Source of the DNA: CBDCFT01 sp965216365
GTDB lineage: Bacteria > Pseudomonadota > Gammaproteobacteria > Arenicellales > CBDCFT01
Assembly: GCA_965216365.1 (NCBI GenBank)
Contig: CBDCFT010000070.1
Coordinates: 1 to 64,000 of the forward strand
Length of the DNA: 64,000 nt
Reading direction: 5' to 3'
Positions 22,511 through 32,713 of the stretch are shown here, piece by piece. Made by a program: the position numbers and the translations under genes. The number at the start of each line of letters is the position of its first letter. Position 1 is the first letter of the stretch. The notes below the pieces were generated by a model, which saw only the letters and a list, made by a program, of their open reading frames with translations, did not search any database and was not told where the DNA came from.

Positions 22511-23887
22511 ATGTCCCGCAAACTTTACATTAAGACTTTCGGTTGTCAGATGAACGAGTACGATTCCGCACGTATGGCGGATATGCTCGGCGAGTCTCAT
22601 GGTCTAGAGAAAACCGACAAGCCGGAGGACGCGGACGTATTGTTACTCAACACTTGTTCGGTGCGTGAGAAAGCCCAGGAGAAAGTATTTTCCCAACTGG
22701 GTCGTTGGCGCGAGTGGAAGGAACATAATCCGGAACTGGTGATCGGTGTGGGTGGTTGTGTTGCCAGTCAGGAAGGCAAGACTATTTTAAAGCGCGCGCC
22801 TTATGTCGACATGGTTTTTGGTCCGCAGACTTATCACCGTTTGCCGAAAATGGTTAGTGATGTCGAAACCACACACAAGCCGTCAATTGATATCAGCTTT
22901 CCCGAAATCGAAAAGTTCGATCGACTGCCGCCACCGCGGATTGATGGTGTGCGCGCGTTTGTTTCCATCATGGAAGGTTGTAGCAAATACTGTACTTTTT
23001 GTGTCGTGCCGTATACGCGTGGTGAAGAGTTCAGCCGACCATTTGATGATGTCATAACCGAAATCGTTGAACTGGCCGAGCAAGGCGTACGCGAAGTAAC
23101 TTTGCTCGGTCAAAACGTAAATGCGTACCGTGGCAAAACGCATGATGCTGGTGAAATAGATTTTGCCGAGTTATTGCGTTATGTGGCCGAGGTCGAGGGC
23201 ATAGATCGTATTCGCTATACCACCTCGCATCCGGTGGAATTTTCCGATCGACTGATTGATGTTTACGCCGATGTTCCTAAACTAGTCAGCCATTTGCACT
23301 TACCCGTACAAAGCGGTTCAGACAAAATACTGGCAGCTATGAAACGGCAATACACGGCGCAGGATTATATTGAAATCATCGACAAGCTGCGTCAACGACG
23401 ACCGCAGCTTTCACTATCGTCGGATTTTATTATCGGATTTCCCGGCGAAACCGAAGAAGATTTCAAAGCAACCATGGATTTGATAAAACACGTCGGCTTC
23501 GATCAGTCATTCAGTTTTATTTATAGCGCCCGTCCCGGCACGCCGGCAGCCGAATTAAGCGACGATACGACGCGAGCGCTCAAGCAACAACGTTTGGCCG
23601 AATTACAGGCGTGTATAAACGAAATGGCTTCACGTATCAGCGCTAACATGGTGGGTACAACGCAATCGGTATTGGTTGACAGCAGAGCGCGTAAGGATGC
23701 CGCGCAAATGAGCGGGCGCACAGACAATAATCGTGTTGTAAATTTCCCTGCAAGCAGTGATATGATAGGTCAATTCGTGGATATCGAAATCACACAAGCC
23801 TTGCCCAATTCACTGCGTGGCCGCGCGTGCGGCACTTCACAGCAGCAAAAAAATTCCGACCAGGCTTCGGTTGCCACCGTAGCCTGA
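22511..23887 (+). CDS. miaB: tRNA-2-methylthio-N6-dimethylallyladenosine synthase
   Basis: 458 residues. The UPF0004 domain has C12, C49 and C83 for one Fe-S cluster; the radical SAM motif CSKYCTFC has C157, C161 and C164; a TRAM domain closes the protein (SVLVDSRARKDAAQMSGRTD in part). It methylthiolates A37 of tRNAs reading UNN codons. It heads the conserved run miaB-phoH-ybeY-corC-lnt. Confidence 0.96.
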   Translation: MSRKLYIKTFGCQMNEYDSARMADMLGESHGLEKTDKPEDADVLLLNTCSVREKAQEKVFSQLGRWREWKEHNPELVIGVGGCVASQEGKTILKRAPYVDMVFGPQTYHRLPKMVSDVETTHKPSIDISFPEIEKFDRLPPPRIDGVRAFVSIMEGCSKYCTFCVVPYTRGEEFSRPFDDVITEIVELAEQGVREVTLLGQNVNAYRGKTHDAGEIDFAELLRYVAEVEGIDRIRYTTSHPVEFSDRLIDVYADVPKLVSHLHLPVQSGSDKILAAMKRQYTAQDYIEIIDKLRQRRPQLSLSSDFIIGFPGETEEDFKATMDLIKHVGFDQSFSFIYSARPGTPAAELSDDTTRALKQQRLAELQACINEMASRISANMVGTTQSVLVDSRARKDAAQMSGRTDNNRVVNFPASSDMIGQFVDIEITQALPNSLRGRACGTSQQQKNSDQASVATVA

Positions 23888-23934
23888 GTTTGTTCGACGT
23901 TATTTCCATCCGTTCAGGATTTTAATCGTCACAT

Positions 23935-24906
23935 TTGAAGACCACTTCATCCCCCGTCACATTCGCGCTGACGCCTGTTGATAATGAACGCCTGGCCGGT
24001 TTGTGTGGCCAATTCAATTCAAACCTGCGTCAGATAGAAGATCGTTTTGATGTAAAAATCACGTGCAGGGGAAATCTGTTCAGCGTGGCTGGCGAGGATG
24101 CCGACGTTGTTCAGGTTGAACGCGTGTTACGCAAGTTGTATGACGACACTGAAGAAAACGCTGAGCTGGGCGCGGACAAAGTGCACCTGGTGTTGTCTCA
24201 GGCGGACGAGTTACAGGAAGAACCGCAACGCGATATTGTTATACGCGCACGTAAGGTTCTAGTGCGTCCGCAAAACAAGCGCCAACGAAGTTACTTGCAC
24301 AGCATTTTGACCAATGACATTAATTTCGGCATTGGCCCCGCCGGCACGGGTAAAACTTATCTTGCGGTTGCCTGCGCAACACAAGCCTTGGCGGATGATG
24401 CGGTGTCACGCATCGTGTTGGTTCGTCCTGCCGTGGAAGCCGGCGAACGTCTGGGTTTTTTGCCTGGAGATATCGGACAAAAGGTGGACCCGTATTTGCG
24501 GCCCTTGTACGACGCCTTGTATGAAATGTTAGGGTTTGATCGTGTCGGCAAACTGATGGACCGGGGGATTATCGAGCTTGCACCGTTGGCTTACATGCGT
24601 GGGCGCACCCTGAACGAATCATTTGTTATTCTCGACGAAGCGCAAAATACGACCGTCGAACAAATGAAAATGTTCTTGACGCGCATCGGTTTCGGTTCGA
24701 AAGCCGTGATCACAGGCGATGTTACCCAGGTCGATTTGCCTCGTGGCACGTCATCCGGTTTGCGTCATGCGTCACACATTCTCGACGGCATTAACGGTAT
24801 CAGTTTCACCACGTTTAAACCGCAGGATGTAGTACGGCATCCTCTGGTGCAGCGTATTGTCGAAGCCTATGAGCAACACACTAAAGACAAACCCGAAACC
24901 GAATGA
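23935..24906 (+). CDS. ybeZ: PhoH-family ATPase
   Basis: 323 residues, TTG start. Walker A FGIGPAGTGKTY near residue 135 and Walker B VILDEAQNT; an N-terminal KH-like domain (NLFSVAGEDADVVQVERVL). It overlaps ybeY by four bases. PhoH/YbeZ acts with YbeY in RNA processing and ribosome quality control. Confidence 0.94.
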   Translation: MKTTSSPVTFALTPVDNERLAGLCGQFNSNLRQIEDRFDVKITCRGNLFSVAGEDADVVQVERVLRKLYDDTEENAELGADKVHLVLSQADELQEEPQRDIVIRARKVLVRPQNKRQRSYLHSILTNDINFGIGPAGTGKTYLAVACATQALADDAVSRIVLVRPAVEAGERLGFLPGDIGQKVDPYLRPLYDALYEMLGFDRVGKLMDRGIIELAPLAYMRGRTLNESFVILDEAQNTTVEQMKMFLTRIGFGSKAVITGDVTQVDLPRGTSSGLRHASHILDGINGISFTTFKPQDVVRHPLVQRIVEAYEQHTKDKPETE

Positions 24907-25361
24907 GCATTGCGGTAGTGGTTCAAAATGTGTCCGTGTTATCCGACGTGCCCTCGAACGAGACGATTTCCCGCTGGGCACAAGCTGCGCTGGAGGATAT
25001 TGATAACAAAAAATCAGAATTGACTGTGCGTATCGTAGATGAATCGGAAATTACCGATTTAAACAGGACTTATCGGGGTAAAGACAAAGTGACCAATGTT
25101 TTGTCGTTTCCGTTTACCGATCCGCCAGAAACCGCAACCAGCATTCTGGGGGATGTTATCGTGTGTGCCGCAGTGGTAAAGCGCGAAGCGCAGGAGCAGG
25201 ACAAAGCACCAGAAGCGCATTGGGCGCACATGGTTGTACACGGCATTTTGCATTTGTGTGGATACGATCATGAACAATCAGAGCAGGCGGAACAAATGGA
25301 AAGCATAGAAACGGACATCATGACGCGACTCGGATTTCCCGCGCCTTACTCTAAGTACTGA
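24903..25361 (+). CDS. ybeY: endoribonuclease YbeY
   Basis: 152 residues. Zinc site HGILHLCGYDH with H113, H117 and H123; upstream RGKDKVTNVLSFPF is the second conserved block. It matures 16S rRNA 3' ends and helps 70S quality control. Translationally coupled to ybeZ by an ATGA overlap. Confidence 0.95.
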   Translation: MSIAVVVQNVSVLSDVPSNETISRWAQAALEDIDNKKSELTVRIVDESEITDLNRTYRGKDKVTNVLSFPFTDPPETATSILGDVIVCAAVVKREAQEQDKAPEAHWAHMVVHGILHLCGYDHEQSEQAEQMESIETDIMTRLGFPAPYSKY

Positions 25362-25379
25362 TATAAAAATAATAAATAG

Positions 25380-26243
25380 ATGAGTCAAGACACGAAATCC
25401 GGTTCGCCGACCTCTCGCTGGATAGAAAAGTTATTCTCTTTAGTACAGCGTGAACCCGCGACACGCGAACAACTATTCGAAATATTGCGCGAAGCCAAAA
25501 ATCGTGACCTGCTGGATCAGGATGCTCTGGATACCATTCAACGTGTTATACAGGTATCGGAATTGCGCGTGCGTGATGTCATGGTGCCTGGATCCCAGGC
25601 GGTAATGATTGATCGCAGGCAATCGCCGGAGGATTTGCTACCGCTGGTTATTGAATCGGGGCACTCGCGTTTTCCAGCAACCGACGGCGAACGCGATAAA
25701 GTTATCGGCATACTGCTGGCAAAGGATTTGTTGCGCTATTTCCATGAAAACAGCGAAGAGCGGTTTCAATGGCGCGACATGTTGCGCCCCGCGGTATTCA
25801 TTCCGGAAAGCAAGCGTTTGAACGTGTTGTTAACCGAGTTTCGCGCGAATCGCAACCACATGGCAATTGTCGTGGATGAGTATGGTGGGGTTGGCGGTTT
25901 GATTACTATTGAAGATGTGCTCGAGCAAATTGTCGGTGAGATCGAGGATGAATACGACATCGACGAAGAAGCCAGTATGATTATGCAACGCGATGAAAAC
26001 GACTTTGTTGTAAAGGCGGTATACCCTATCGAAGATTTTAATGAGTACTTTAAAACCGATATCAATGACGATGAGTTTGACACCATCGGTGGGCTTGTGA
26101 TTAACGCGTTGGGTCATGTGCCGCAACGTGGCGAATCGGCGGATGTCGAAGGATTCCGCTTCGAGGTGTTAAACGCCGATAGCCGTCGTGTACATTTATT
26201 ACGCGCCAGTCGTGTGAACGATGTTGTTGTCACAGATCCGTAG
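25380..26243 (+). CDS. corC: CorC/YbeX-type CBS and transporter-associated domain protein
   Basis: 287 residues: a CBS pair (RVRDVMVPGSQAVMIDR; MAIVVDEYGGVGGLITIEDVL) and the CorC_HlyC FAD-like C-terminal domain (GGLVINALGHVPQRGE). No membrane segment. It is linked with Mg/Co efflux and ribosome fitness. Located 18 bp after ybeY. Confidence 0.93.
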   Translation: MSQDTKSGSPTSRWIEKLFSLVQREPATREQLFEILREAKNRDLLDQDALDTIQRVIQVSELRVRDVMVPGSQAVMIDRRQSPEDLLPLVIESGHSRFPATDGERDKVIGILLAKDLLRYFHENSEERFQWRDMLRPAVFIPESKRLNVLLTEFRANRNHMAIVVDEYGGVGGLITIEDVLEQIVGEIEDEYDIDEEASMIMQRDENDFVVKAVYPIEDFNEYFKTDINDDEFDTIGGLVINALGHVPQRGESADVEGFRFEVLNADSRRVHLLRASRVNDVVVTDP

Positions 26244-26289
26244 ATACTCGTCACGGGGCTTTGCTGTCGCGTTATATCGAAACTAATAC

Positions 26290-27825
26290 TTGAGTAAGGT
26301 ACAAAACACACTAACCGGCAAAACCGGTGATGTAATCGCGCTCGTGAGCGGACTATTATTTCCCTTCGCTTTCGCGCCTTTCTTTTTATTCCCGCTCGGC
26401 ATCATTTGCCTCGCCGCACTGTTCGTGACATGGACGTGTGTTTCACCCGGCCGTGTCGCGTGGCGCGCGTTTCTTTTTGGGTTCGGCATGTTCACCATTG
26501 GCGTGTCGTGGATTTATGTCAGTCTGCACACTTTCGGCAATATGACGCCCATACTCGCAGCTGTCAGTGTCGCCGGTTTAATAGCCCTGTTATCGTTGTT
26601 TCCGGCTGTTGGTGCTTATGTACAAGCGCGTATCGCATGCGGTCATTCCATCGCCGCCATGACCTTGCTTATGCCCGCGGGGTGGATGTTCGCCGAGTGG
26701 TTGCGTGATTGGGTGTTAACTGGATTTCCCTGGTTGTCCGCCGGTTACAGTCAGGTGAATTCATGGTTAGGACACTTTGCACCGTGGGTGGGTGTATACG
26801 GTGTCAGTTTAATCGTAGCAGTATGCGCGGGATTGCTCGCCGCAAGCGTGCTCAATCCGCGCCGGTTTGGGTTCAAAGGCGGCGCGCTGATCGCGGTGAT
26901 TTTCATGCTGGCATGGTCGGCGGATCGCGTTGCGTGGTCAACACCCGAAGGGGAGTCGTTACGCGTAGCATTGGTGCAGGGCAATATTCCATTGACCGCG
27001 AAGTGGGAGCCGGATCAATCGATTCGCATTCGCGACGTGTATTTGCAATCCAGCCTGACTTTATCCGATCGCGATTTGATTGTATGGCCGGAATCCTCCT
27101 TGCCTTATTTTGTTGATGAAGTTGGTGACGATTTTTGGCAAGCGCTGCGCGAACACCCGGCGGATTTTATCTTGGGTTTGCTGGAACGCGAACCCGGTGG
27201 TACGCCTTACTACAATAGCGTGGTTGCGGTTAGTGACGAACTTGAGTTTTATCGCAAAAAACACCTGGTGCCGTTCGGCGAGTTTTTGCCATTCAAACCA
27301 TTGTTTTCCTGGGTAATCGGCCGTCTTGAAATTCCCATGGCGGACTTTACCAGTTGGAAAGCACCGCAACCGGCGTTAACAGCGGCCGGCCAACGCGCCG
27401 GAATTTCGGTGTGTTACGAGGACGCGTTCCCGCTTGGTGTGCGCAAGGCATTGCCGCAGGCCACACTGCTGGTGAACGTGAGTGAGGATGCCTGGTTTGG
27501 TGATTCGTTGGCTCCCCATCAACGTTTGCAGATCGCGCAGATGCGTGCCATGGAAACTGCACGGCCATTTGTGCGCGCTGCTAATACGGGTGTCAGCGCC
27601 GTGATTGATCCGCGTGGAAACATCATCACGCAAACTCCGCAGTTTCAATTCGATGTTTTACTCAGCGACGTACAACCCATGAGTGGCGTGACGCCGTTTG
27701 TGCGTTTTGGAAATTACCCGATGTTAATAGCGATGTTATTCCTGGCGATAACCGGTGCCGCGCTCACTAGACCAGGAACAGCGCGGCCAGACCTAACACC
27801 GAAAGAAAACCAATCACGTCAGTGA
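26290..27825 (+). CDS. lnt: apolipoprotein N-acyltransferase
   Basis: 511 residues: six or more N-terminal membrane helices, then a nitrilase-like periplasmic domain with catalytic E (VWPESSLPYF), K (YRKKHLVPFGEFLP) and C (ISVCYEDAFP). It completes lipoprotein triacylation in the inner membrane. TTG start. Its last 59 bases overlap the 3' end of mgtE on the other strand, so no intergenic terminator separates them. Confidence 0.95.
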   Translation: MSKVQNTLTGKTGDVIALVSGLLFPFAFAPFFLFPLGIICLAALFVTWTCVSPGRVAWRAFLFGFGMFTIGVSWIYVSLHTFGNMTPILAAVSVAGLIALLSLFPAVGAYVQARIACGHSIAAMTLLMPAGWMFAEWLRDWVLTGFPWLSAGYSQVNSWLGHFAPWVGVYGVSLIVAVCAGLLAASVLNPRRFGFKGGALIAVIFMLAWSADRVAWSTPEGESLRVALVQGNIPLTAKWEPDQSIRIRDVYLQSSLTLSDRDLIVWPESSLPYFVDEVGDDFWQALREHPADFILGLLEREPGGTPYYNSVVAVSDELEFYRKKHLVPFGEFLPFKPLFSWVIGRLEIPMADFTSWKAPQPALTAAGQRAGISVCYEDAFPLGVRKALPQATLLVNVSEDAWFGDSLAPHQRLQIAQMRAMETARPFVRAANTGVSAVIDPRGNIITQTPQFQFDVLLSDVQPMSGVTPFVRFGNYPMLIAMLFLAITGAALTRPGTARPDLTPKENQSRQ

Positions 27826-29113
27826 TTGTCGTCAAGGCTACGCCGCTGGCTAAAGCGGGATCGATACCAAAGCGCTTGCAGGCAAGGGGTAAGAGAACCC
27901 CAGCGGCGGCTGACGCGATCAGGTTGATAAACATGGCGAGCGCGATAATTACACCGAGAAATAAATCGTGATACCAAAGCGTCGCCACCAGGGCGATAGC
28001 CAGCGCCCAGATCAGACCATTCAGTCCACCGACTAAAAACTCTTTGCGTAAAACCCGAAAAGCATTATTTTTGGTAATCGTGCCGATAGCAAGACCACGT
28101 ATGACTATAGTCAGGGTTTGCATGCCGGCATTGCCGCCCATGCTGGCGACAATCGGCATCAACACCGCCACAGCGACTAGTTTTTCAATCGTATTTTCGA
28201 ACTGGCCTATCACCCAGGATGCAATAACGGCGGTGATTAAATTAACGCCCAGCCAGATCGCACGGGCACGCGTGGTTTGGCGCACTGGCGCAAAGATATC
28301 TTCTTCTTCGCTGACACCTGCACGCACCATCACCGAGTGATCGGCGGTTTCACGTATGACATCGATGACGTCGTCTACGGTGATGCGTCCGAGCACTCGA
28401 TCATCGTCATCGACGACCGGCGCGGAAATTAAATTATAACGTTCGAATGCGGCGGCGACCTCGGTGCTGGGTGTGTCGATTTTAAATTTTATCGGGTCGT
28501 TATCCATGAATCGCGCCACACGCAGGCTCTGGTCATTGGTTAACAACGTGGCGACAAATAAAATCCCGCGCAGTCGGTTATCACGGTCCACCACGAATAG
28601 TTTATCCGTGTACTCGGGCAATTCGCCTTTCAAACGCAGGTAACGCGACACCGTGGCCAGCGTAATGGTCGCGCGAATCTCCGTCGTATCGATGTTCATC
28701 AAACCGCCGGCGCTGTCCTCGGGGTAAGACAACACGGCGTCGTAGGCCGGGCGTTCTTCCTTATCGACGCTGAACAGGATGTCGGCGATAACATCGTCCG
28801 GCAAATCCGGGGCAAGATCCGCGATATCATCCACGTCCAGTGAACGCACGGCGCTGGCCAGCATCTGCGTATCCATCGTCTCCAGCAAACCTTCGCGCAC
28901 ACCGTCGGAGACTTCGGTCAGCACTTCTCCCATTTTGTCTACTGGAACTTCAGACCAGACCGAGATACGTTGGTCGGGAGGAATACTTTCGAGTAATTGA
29001 GCGGTGTCGGCCGGGTGCAACTCCTGCAATAACGCGCGAATCTGTGCAAACGCTCCGCTTGCGAGAGCGCCGCTCAATTGTTCAAGCACTTCCTGGTTTT
29101 CAGCTTGTGACAT
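27767..29113 (-). CDS. mgtE: MgtE-type magnesium transporter
   Basis: 448 residues from ATG 29113 (a longer start at 29167 is possible but adds an atypical leader). Cytosolic N domain (ALLQELHPADTAQLLESI), CBS pair (LISAPVVDDDDRVLGRITVDDVIDVI in outline) and five membrane helices with MGGNAGMQTLTIVIRG, the Mg pore signature. It is the last gene of the leftward rpoN/PTS cluster and overlaps lnt tail to tail. Confidence 0.93.
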   Translation of the reverse strand: MSQAENQEVLEQLSGALASGAFAQIRALLQELHPADTAQLLESIPPDQRISVWSEVPVDKMGEVLTEVSDGVREGLLETMDTQMLASAVRSLDVDDIADLAPDLPDDVIADILFSVDKEERPAYDAVLSYPEDSAGGLMNIDTTEIRATITLATVSRYLRLKGELPEYTDKLFVVDRDNRLRGILFVATLLTNDQSLRVARFMDNDPIKFKIDTPSTEVAAAFERYNLISAPVVDDDDRVLGRITVDDVIDVIRETADHSVMVRAGVSEEEDIFAPVRQTTRARAIWLGVNLITAVIASWVIGQFENTIEKLVAVAVLMPIVASMGGNAGMQTLTIVIRGLAIGTITKNNAFRVLRKEFLVGGLNGLIWALAIALVATLWYHDLFLGVIIALAMFINLIASAAAGVLLPLACKRFGIDPALASGVALTTITDVIGFLSVLGLAALFLV

Positions 29114-29232
29114 GAATCGATTCGATTGGTCTGCGTTGAGTGGATACGATATGGTCACCACGACCACACGCTGAGCGCTCGCCGCCGGTTGCGCAATAGC
29201 GGCGCTAAGTTAACATACAACAGTGAGTGCGG

Positions 29233-30980
29233 CTAATTGATGGTGCCGGGGCAAAAGTTGAGTTGCTCAACCCGCTTGCGCAGTTCACCGCTATTCGCGG
29301 TCGCCAGGATTTCATCCGTCGGTTGGGTTAAGGTCCTGATATTGGTTTCCAGTATGTTCTTTTTTACATCGAGTAATGTCGTGGGATCCATGCTGAAGGT
29401 GCGCAATCCCATGCCTAACAACAAGCGGGTAAAACGTGTGTCACCTGCCATTTCACCACACATGGCCACCGGGATACCGGCGGTATGACCGGAACGAATG
29501 GTATTGTGAATCAAACGCAGCACGGACGGGTGCAATGGATCGTAAAGGTAGTTCACTTCGTCATCGACACGATCAATAGCGAGTGTGTATTGAATCAGGT
29601 CATTCGTGCCGATGGAGAGAAAATCGAGTTTACCAGCGAACAAGTCCGCTGCGATGGCCGCAGCCGGAACTTCAATCATACCGCCAATGGGAATATCGGT
29701 TTGAATTCGATACCTTCGCGGGTGAGTTCACGTTTTACCTCACGCATCATTTCCAGCACCTGATCGAGTTCGTTCAGGGTCGATAACATAGGTATCATGA
29801 TCTGCACGGACCCGTGCACCGAAGCACGCAGGATGGCACGTAGTTGCGGGCGAAATAATCCGGGGTCGTGTAAACATAAACGCACTGCACGTAAACCCAA
29901 TGCCGGGTTGGTAGTCGCATGCGAACCGGTACGACCGCCGTCGACCTGCTTATCTGCGCCTAAATCAAGTGTGCGAATCACCACGGGGCCGGGCAGTGCA
30001 TCTAGCACAACGGAGTAGGCTTCATATTGTTCCTCTTCACTGGGTGGTTGCTCGCGATTCATGAACAAAAACTCTGTGCGGTACAGGCCGACTCCGGTTG
30101 CGCCTGCATGGATGACGGCATTAATATCGTCCGGCAACTCAATATTCGCCAACAAAGACACATCCACTCCGTCTTGAGTGCATGTTCTAACATCTTTGAG
30201 TAACAACAACTCATGTTGTGAAACAGCTTCCCGAGCTTGGCGTTGCTGGTAAGCTTCGAGAACCGATTGATCGGGGTCAACCAGTATCGCGCCGTTATGG
30301 GCATCCACCACCAGGGTATCGCCGTTACGAATGTAACGAGTCGCACCGTGCAAACCGACGATAGCCGGTATGCGCAGACTGCGCGCCAAAATGGCTGTGT
30401 GTGAAATAGGGCCGCCGAGGTTGGTAACAAATGCCGCCATACGGCGGTTTTTTAATGTCACCGCATCTGCCGGTGTGAGATCATTGGTGATGACGATTTG
30501 ACCATCGAGTCCGCCGGGTAAATGCTCGGCGAACTCGTCGGTGACATCCAGCAGCTCGCTGTAAACACGTCCGACAACTTGGTTGACATCGGATTTTTTA
30601 CTACGCAGGTAAGGGTCTTCGATTTTTTCAAATGCGCTGATCAATACTTCCGCCTGCAGTTGCAGGGCTTTTTCCGCATTGCAGTGTGACTCGCGAATGG
30701 TATCGGCTGGTTTTTGGCAAATCAGCGGGTCGTCCAGCATCAATAAGTGCGTATCAATGAATGATGAAATTTCTGATGGTGCGTCGTCCGGAACTTTTTC
30801 TTGTATTGCTAGCAGTTTCTCTCGCGCGGCCGTGATAGCAGATTGAAATCGCTCGACTTCCTGCTCGATTTTTTCCGATGTCACCAGATAATCTGGAATT
30901 TCCGGGCGATCACGATTGAAAACGAACGCTGTCCCAATCGCCACACCGGCACCTACCCCCGCGCCGTGCAGGGAAAACAT
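29233..30980 (-). pseudogene. ptsI: PTS phosphotransferase enzyme I, broken by a one-base deletion
   Basis: The frame from ATG 30980 carries enzyme I through FKPIFPLAV and stops at 29676. The remainder (MIEVPAAAIAADLF to the end) continues in the next frame from 29679. Restoring one base near 29696-29699 yields the family sequence DIPIGGMIEVPAAA. The phosphorylated H194 is in GGPISHTAILARS; the PEP-site cysteine is in IPVAMCGEMAGD of the second frame. About 580 residues in all, normal for EI. Without EI the whole PTS relay would be dead, so a sequencing error is possible. Confidence 0.88.
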
Positions 30981-31252
30981 TATTCGTCCTCGCCGAATCT
31001 GTCGGCGAATAACTTTGTCACCGCACTCAAGGCTGACTCCGCATCTTCACCTTCAGTGGCGACAGTTACGTGAGTGCCTTTAGCGGCGGCCAGCATCATC
31101 ACGCTCATAATGCTCTTGGCGTCAGCTTCACGTTCTTCGCAATGCAAACGCACGTGTGAAGCGAATGAACTGGCGGTGCTTACCAGCTTGGCGGCCGCGC
31201 GGGCATGCAAACCCAATTTGTTAACCACTTTAATTTCGCGTTCCAGTTTCAT
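30980..31252 (-). CDS. ptsH: HPr-family phosphocarrier
   Basis: 90 residues. The phosphorylated histidine is H16 in NKLGLHARAAAKLV and the regulatory-type serine is in ADAKSIMSVMML (S47). It passes phosphate from enzyme I to EIIA. It overlaps rapZ by four bases and abuts ptsI by one base, so these are one unit. With PtsN and no sugar EIIBC, it is of the nitrogen-PTS type. Confidence 0.94.
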   Translation of the reverse strand: MKLEREIKVVNKLGLHARAAAKLVSTASSFASHVRLHCEEREADAKSIMSVMMLAAAKGTHVTVATEGEDAESALSAVTKLFADRFGEDE

Positions 31253-32166
31253 TTGATGGCCGCTAACGGTTGCGTTAGCCCGTTATGAGTCTGATGTTCA
31301 CCGGTGTGCTGCGGTTTTAACTCGCGATGTCTTGTTTGCACATGAATCTGCCTGTTTGCGAAATAGTCACTTAACTTTTGCGATATATAAACCGAACGGT
31401 GTTGACCACCGGTGCAACCTATGGCAATGGTAATGTAGCTGCGATTTTCCGCTTCAAAACTCGGCAACCAGTATTCGATAAAGGACTTGATTTGTTCCAC
31501 CATTTTTATCACCGGTGCGTGACTTTCCAGGAATTCAATAACCGGTGAATCCAAGCCGGTCTGGAGGCGCAGTTCCGGTTGCCAGTGCGGATTGGGCAGG
31601 CAACGCACATCGAATACGAAGTCCGCGTCGAGCGGTGTGCCATGTTTGTAACCGAATGATTCAAACATTAACACCGCGCCGCTGGGTTGTTCGCCACCCG
31701 CTATATCGCGCACCATGCGGCGTAATTCGTGCGGTGTCGTAGTGGTGGTATTGATGCGGCGGCTGGCGTGATCGGATAAAGGTGCCAGTAATTCACGTTC
31801 CTGACCGATGCTTTCCAGCAGCGAAGTATCGTCGTTGGACAAGGGGTGTTTACGCCGCGTCTCGCTGAAACGCTTGACCAGCGCTCGGTCGTCCGCCTCG
31901 AGAAAAATAATATGGTAGTCAATGCCGAGTCCATGCAGTTTCTGCAAATGTTCGGGCAAGGATTCGAGAAACAGTTGATTACGTGAATCGATACTCACGG
32001 CCGCACGATCAACCTTCGCGCTGTCGTGTTTTAGCACCTGGTCAGCAAATTCAGCGAGTAATACGGCGGGTAAATTGTCAATGCAGTAATAACCCAAGTC
32101 CTCAAGCGCTTGAAGCGCGATACTCTTACCGGACCCGGACAATCCGCTGACAATAAAAATGTTCAC
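31249..32166 (-). CDS. rapZ: RNase adapter/nucleotide-binding protein
   Basis: 305 residues. Walker A GLSGSGKS (8-15) near the N-terminus and the C-terminal IAIGCTGGQHRSVYIS, both hallmarks of RapZ/YvcJ. In enterobacteria RapZ recruits RNase E to GlmZ small RNA and so controls glucosamine-6-phosphate synthase. It lies 25 bp downstream of ptsN. Confidence 0.94.
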   Translation of the reverse strand: MNIFIVSGLSGSGKSIALQALEDLGYYCIDNLPAVLLAEFADQVLKHDSAKVDRAAVSIDSRNQLFLESLPEHLQKLHGLGIDYHIIFLEADDRALVKRFSETRRKHPLSNDDTSLLESIGQERELLAPLSDHASRRINTTTTTPHELRRMVRDIAGGEQPSGAVLMFESFGYKHGTPLDADFVFDVRCLPNPHWQPELRLQTGLDSPVIEFLESHAPVIKMVEQIKSFIEYWLPSFEAENRSYITIAIGCTGGQHRSVYISQKLSDYFANRQIHVQTRHRELKPQHTGEHQTHNGLTQPLAAIK

Positions 32167-32191
32167 GACGCGTGTTTCAAATGCATAAAGC

Positions 32192-32713
32192 CTAAGTTGC
32201 GGATTCCGTGTTCCGTTCGAGCCAGCTGATCATTTCATCGGCGTGGGTCGCATTGTTCAGGCCGGAACGAATTTCTTCCTGATTGAGTAACGAGGCCAGT
32301 GCCGCCAGTAGTTGTAAATGCGTTTCGGTCGCGTCCGCCGGCACCAGTAAGGCGATGATTAATTCCACCGGTAGCTGGTCCGGCGCGTCAAAATCCAGCG
32401 GCCGGCGTAACTTGGCCAATGCGATAATCGGTTCGTCTATGCCGTTGATACGCCCGTGGGGCAGGGCGACGCCATAACCGATGCCGGTGCTGCCCAGTCG
32501 TTCGCGTTCAAACAGCACTTGGAACACCGTTTCCTTATCCAGGCCGCTTTGATCTTTCAGCAACAAGGCTGCGATCTCTTCCAGCAGTCTTTTTTTGCTG
32601 GCGACGTGCAGATCTATCGCGACCCGACCCGCTGTTATGTATTGTGTAATCCCGTGATGGTCTCCTGAAGATTTTGCTTGAGTCTGTACGGAGTCTTGTG
32701 CCACATCACTCAT
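32192..32713 (-). CDS. ptsN: PTS IIA-like nitrogen regulatory protein
   Basis: 173 residues; the phosphorylation histidine is H86 in YGVALPHGRING. The N-terminus carries about 20 extra polar residues. It is the terminal acceptor of the PTS-Ntr relay, controlling potassium transport and sigma-54 related functions. It overlaps hpf by four bases. Confidence 0.94.
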   Translation of the reverse strand: MSDVAQDSVQTQAKSSGDHHGITQYITAGRVAIDLHVASKKRLLEEIAALLLKDQSGLDKETVFQVLFERERLGSTGIGYGVALPHGRINGIDEPIIALAKLRRPLDFDAPDQLPVELIIALLVPADATETHLQLLAALASLLNQEEIRSGLNNATHADEMISWLERNTESAT

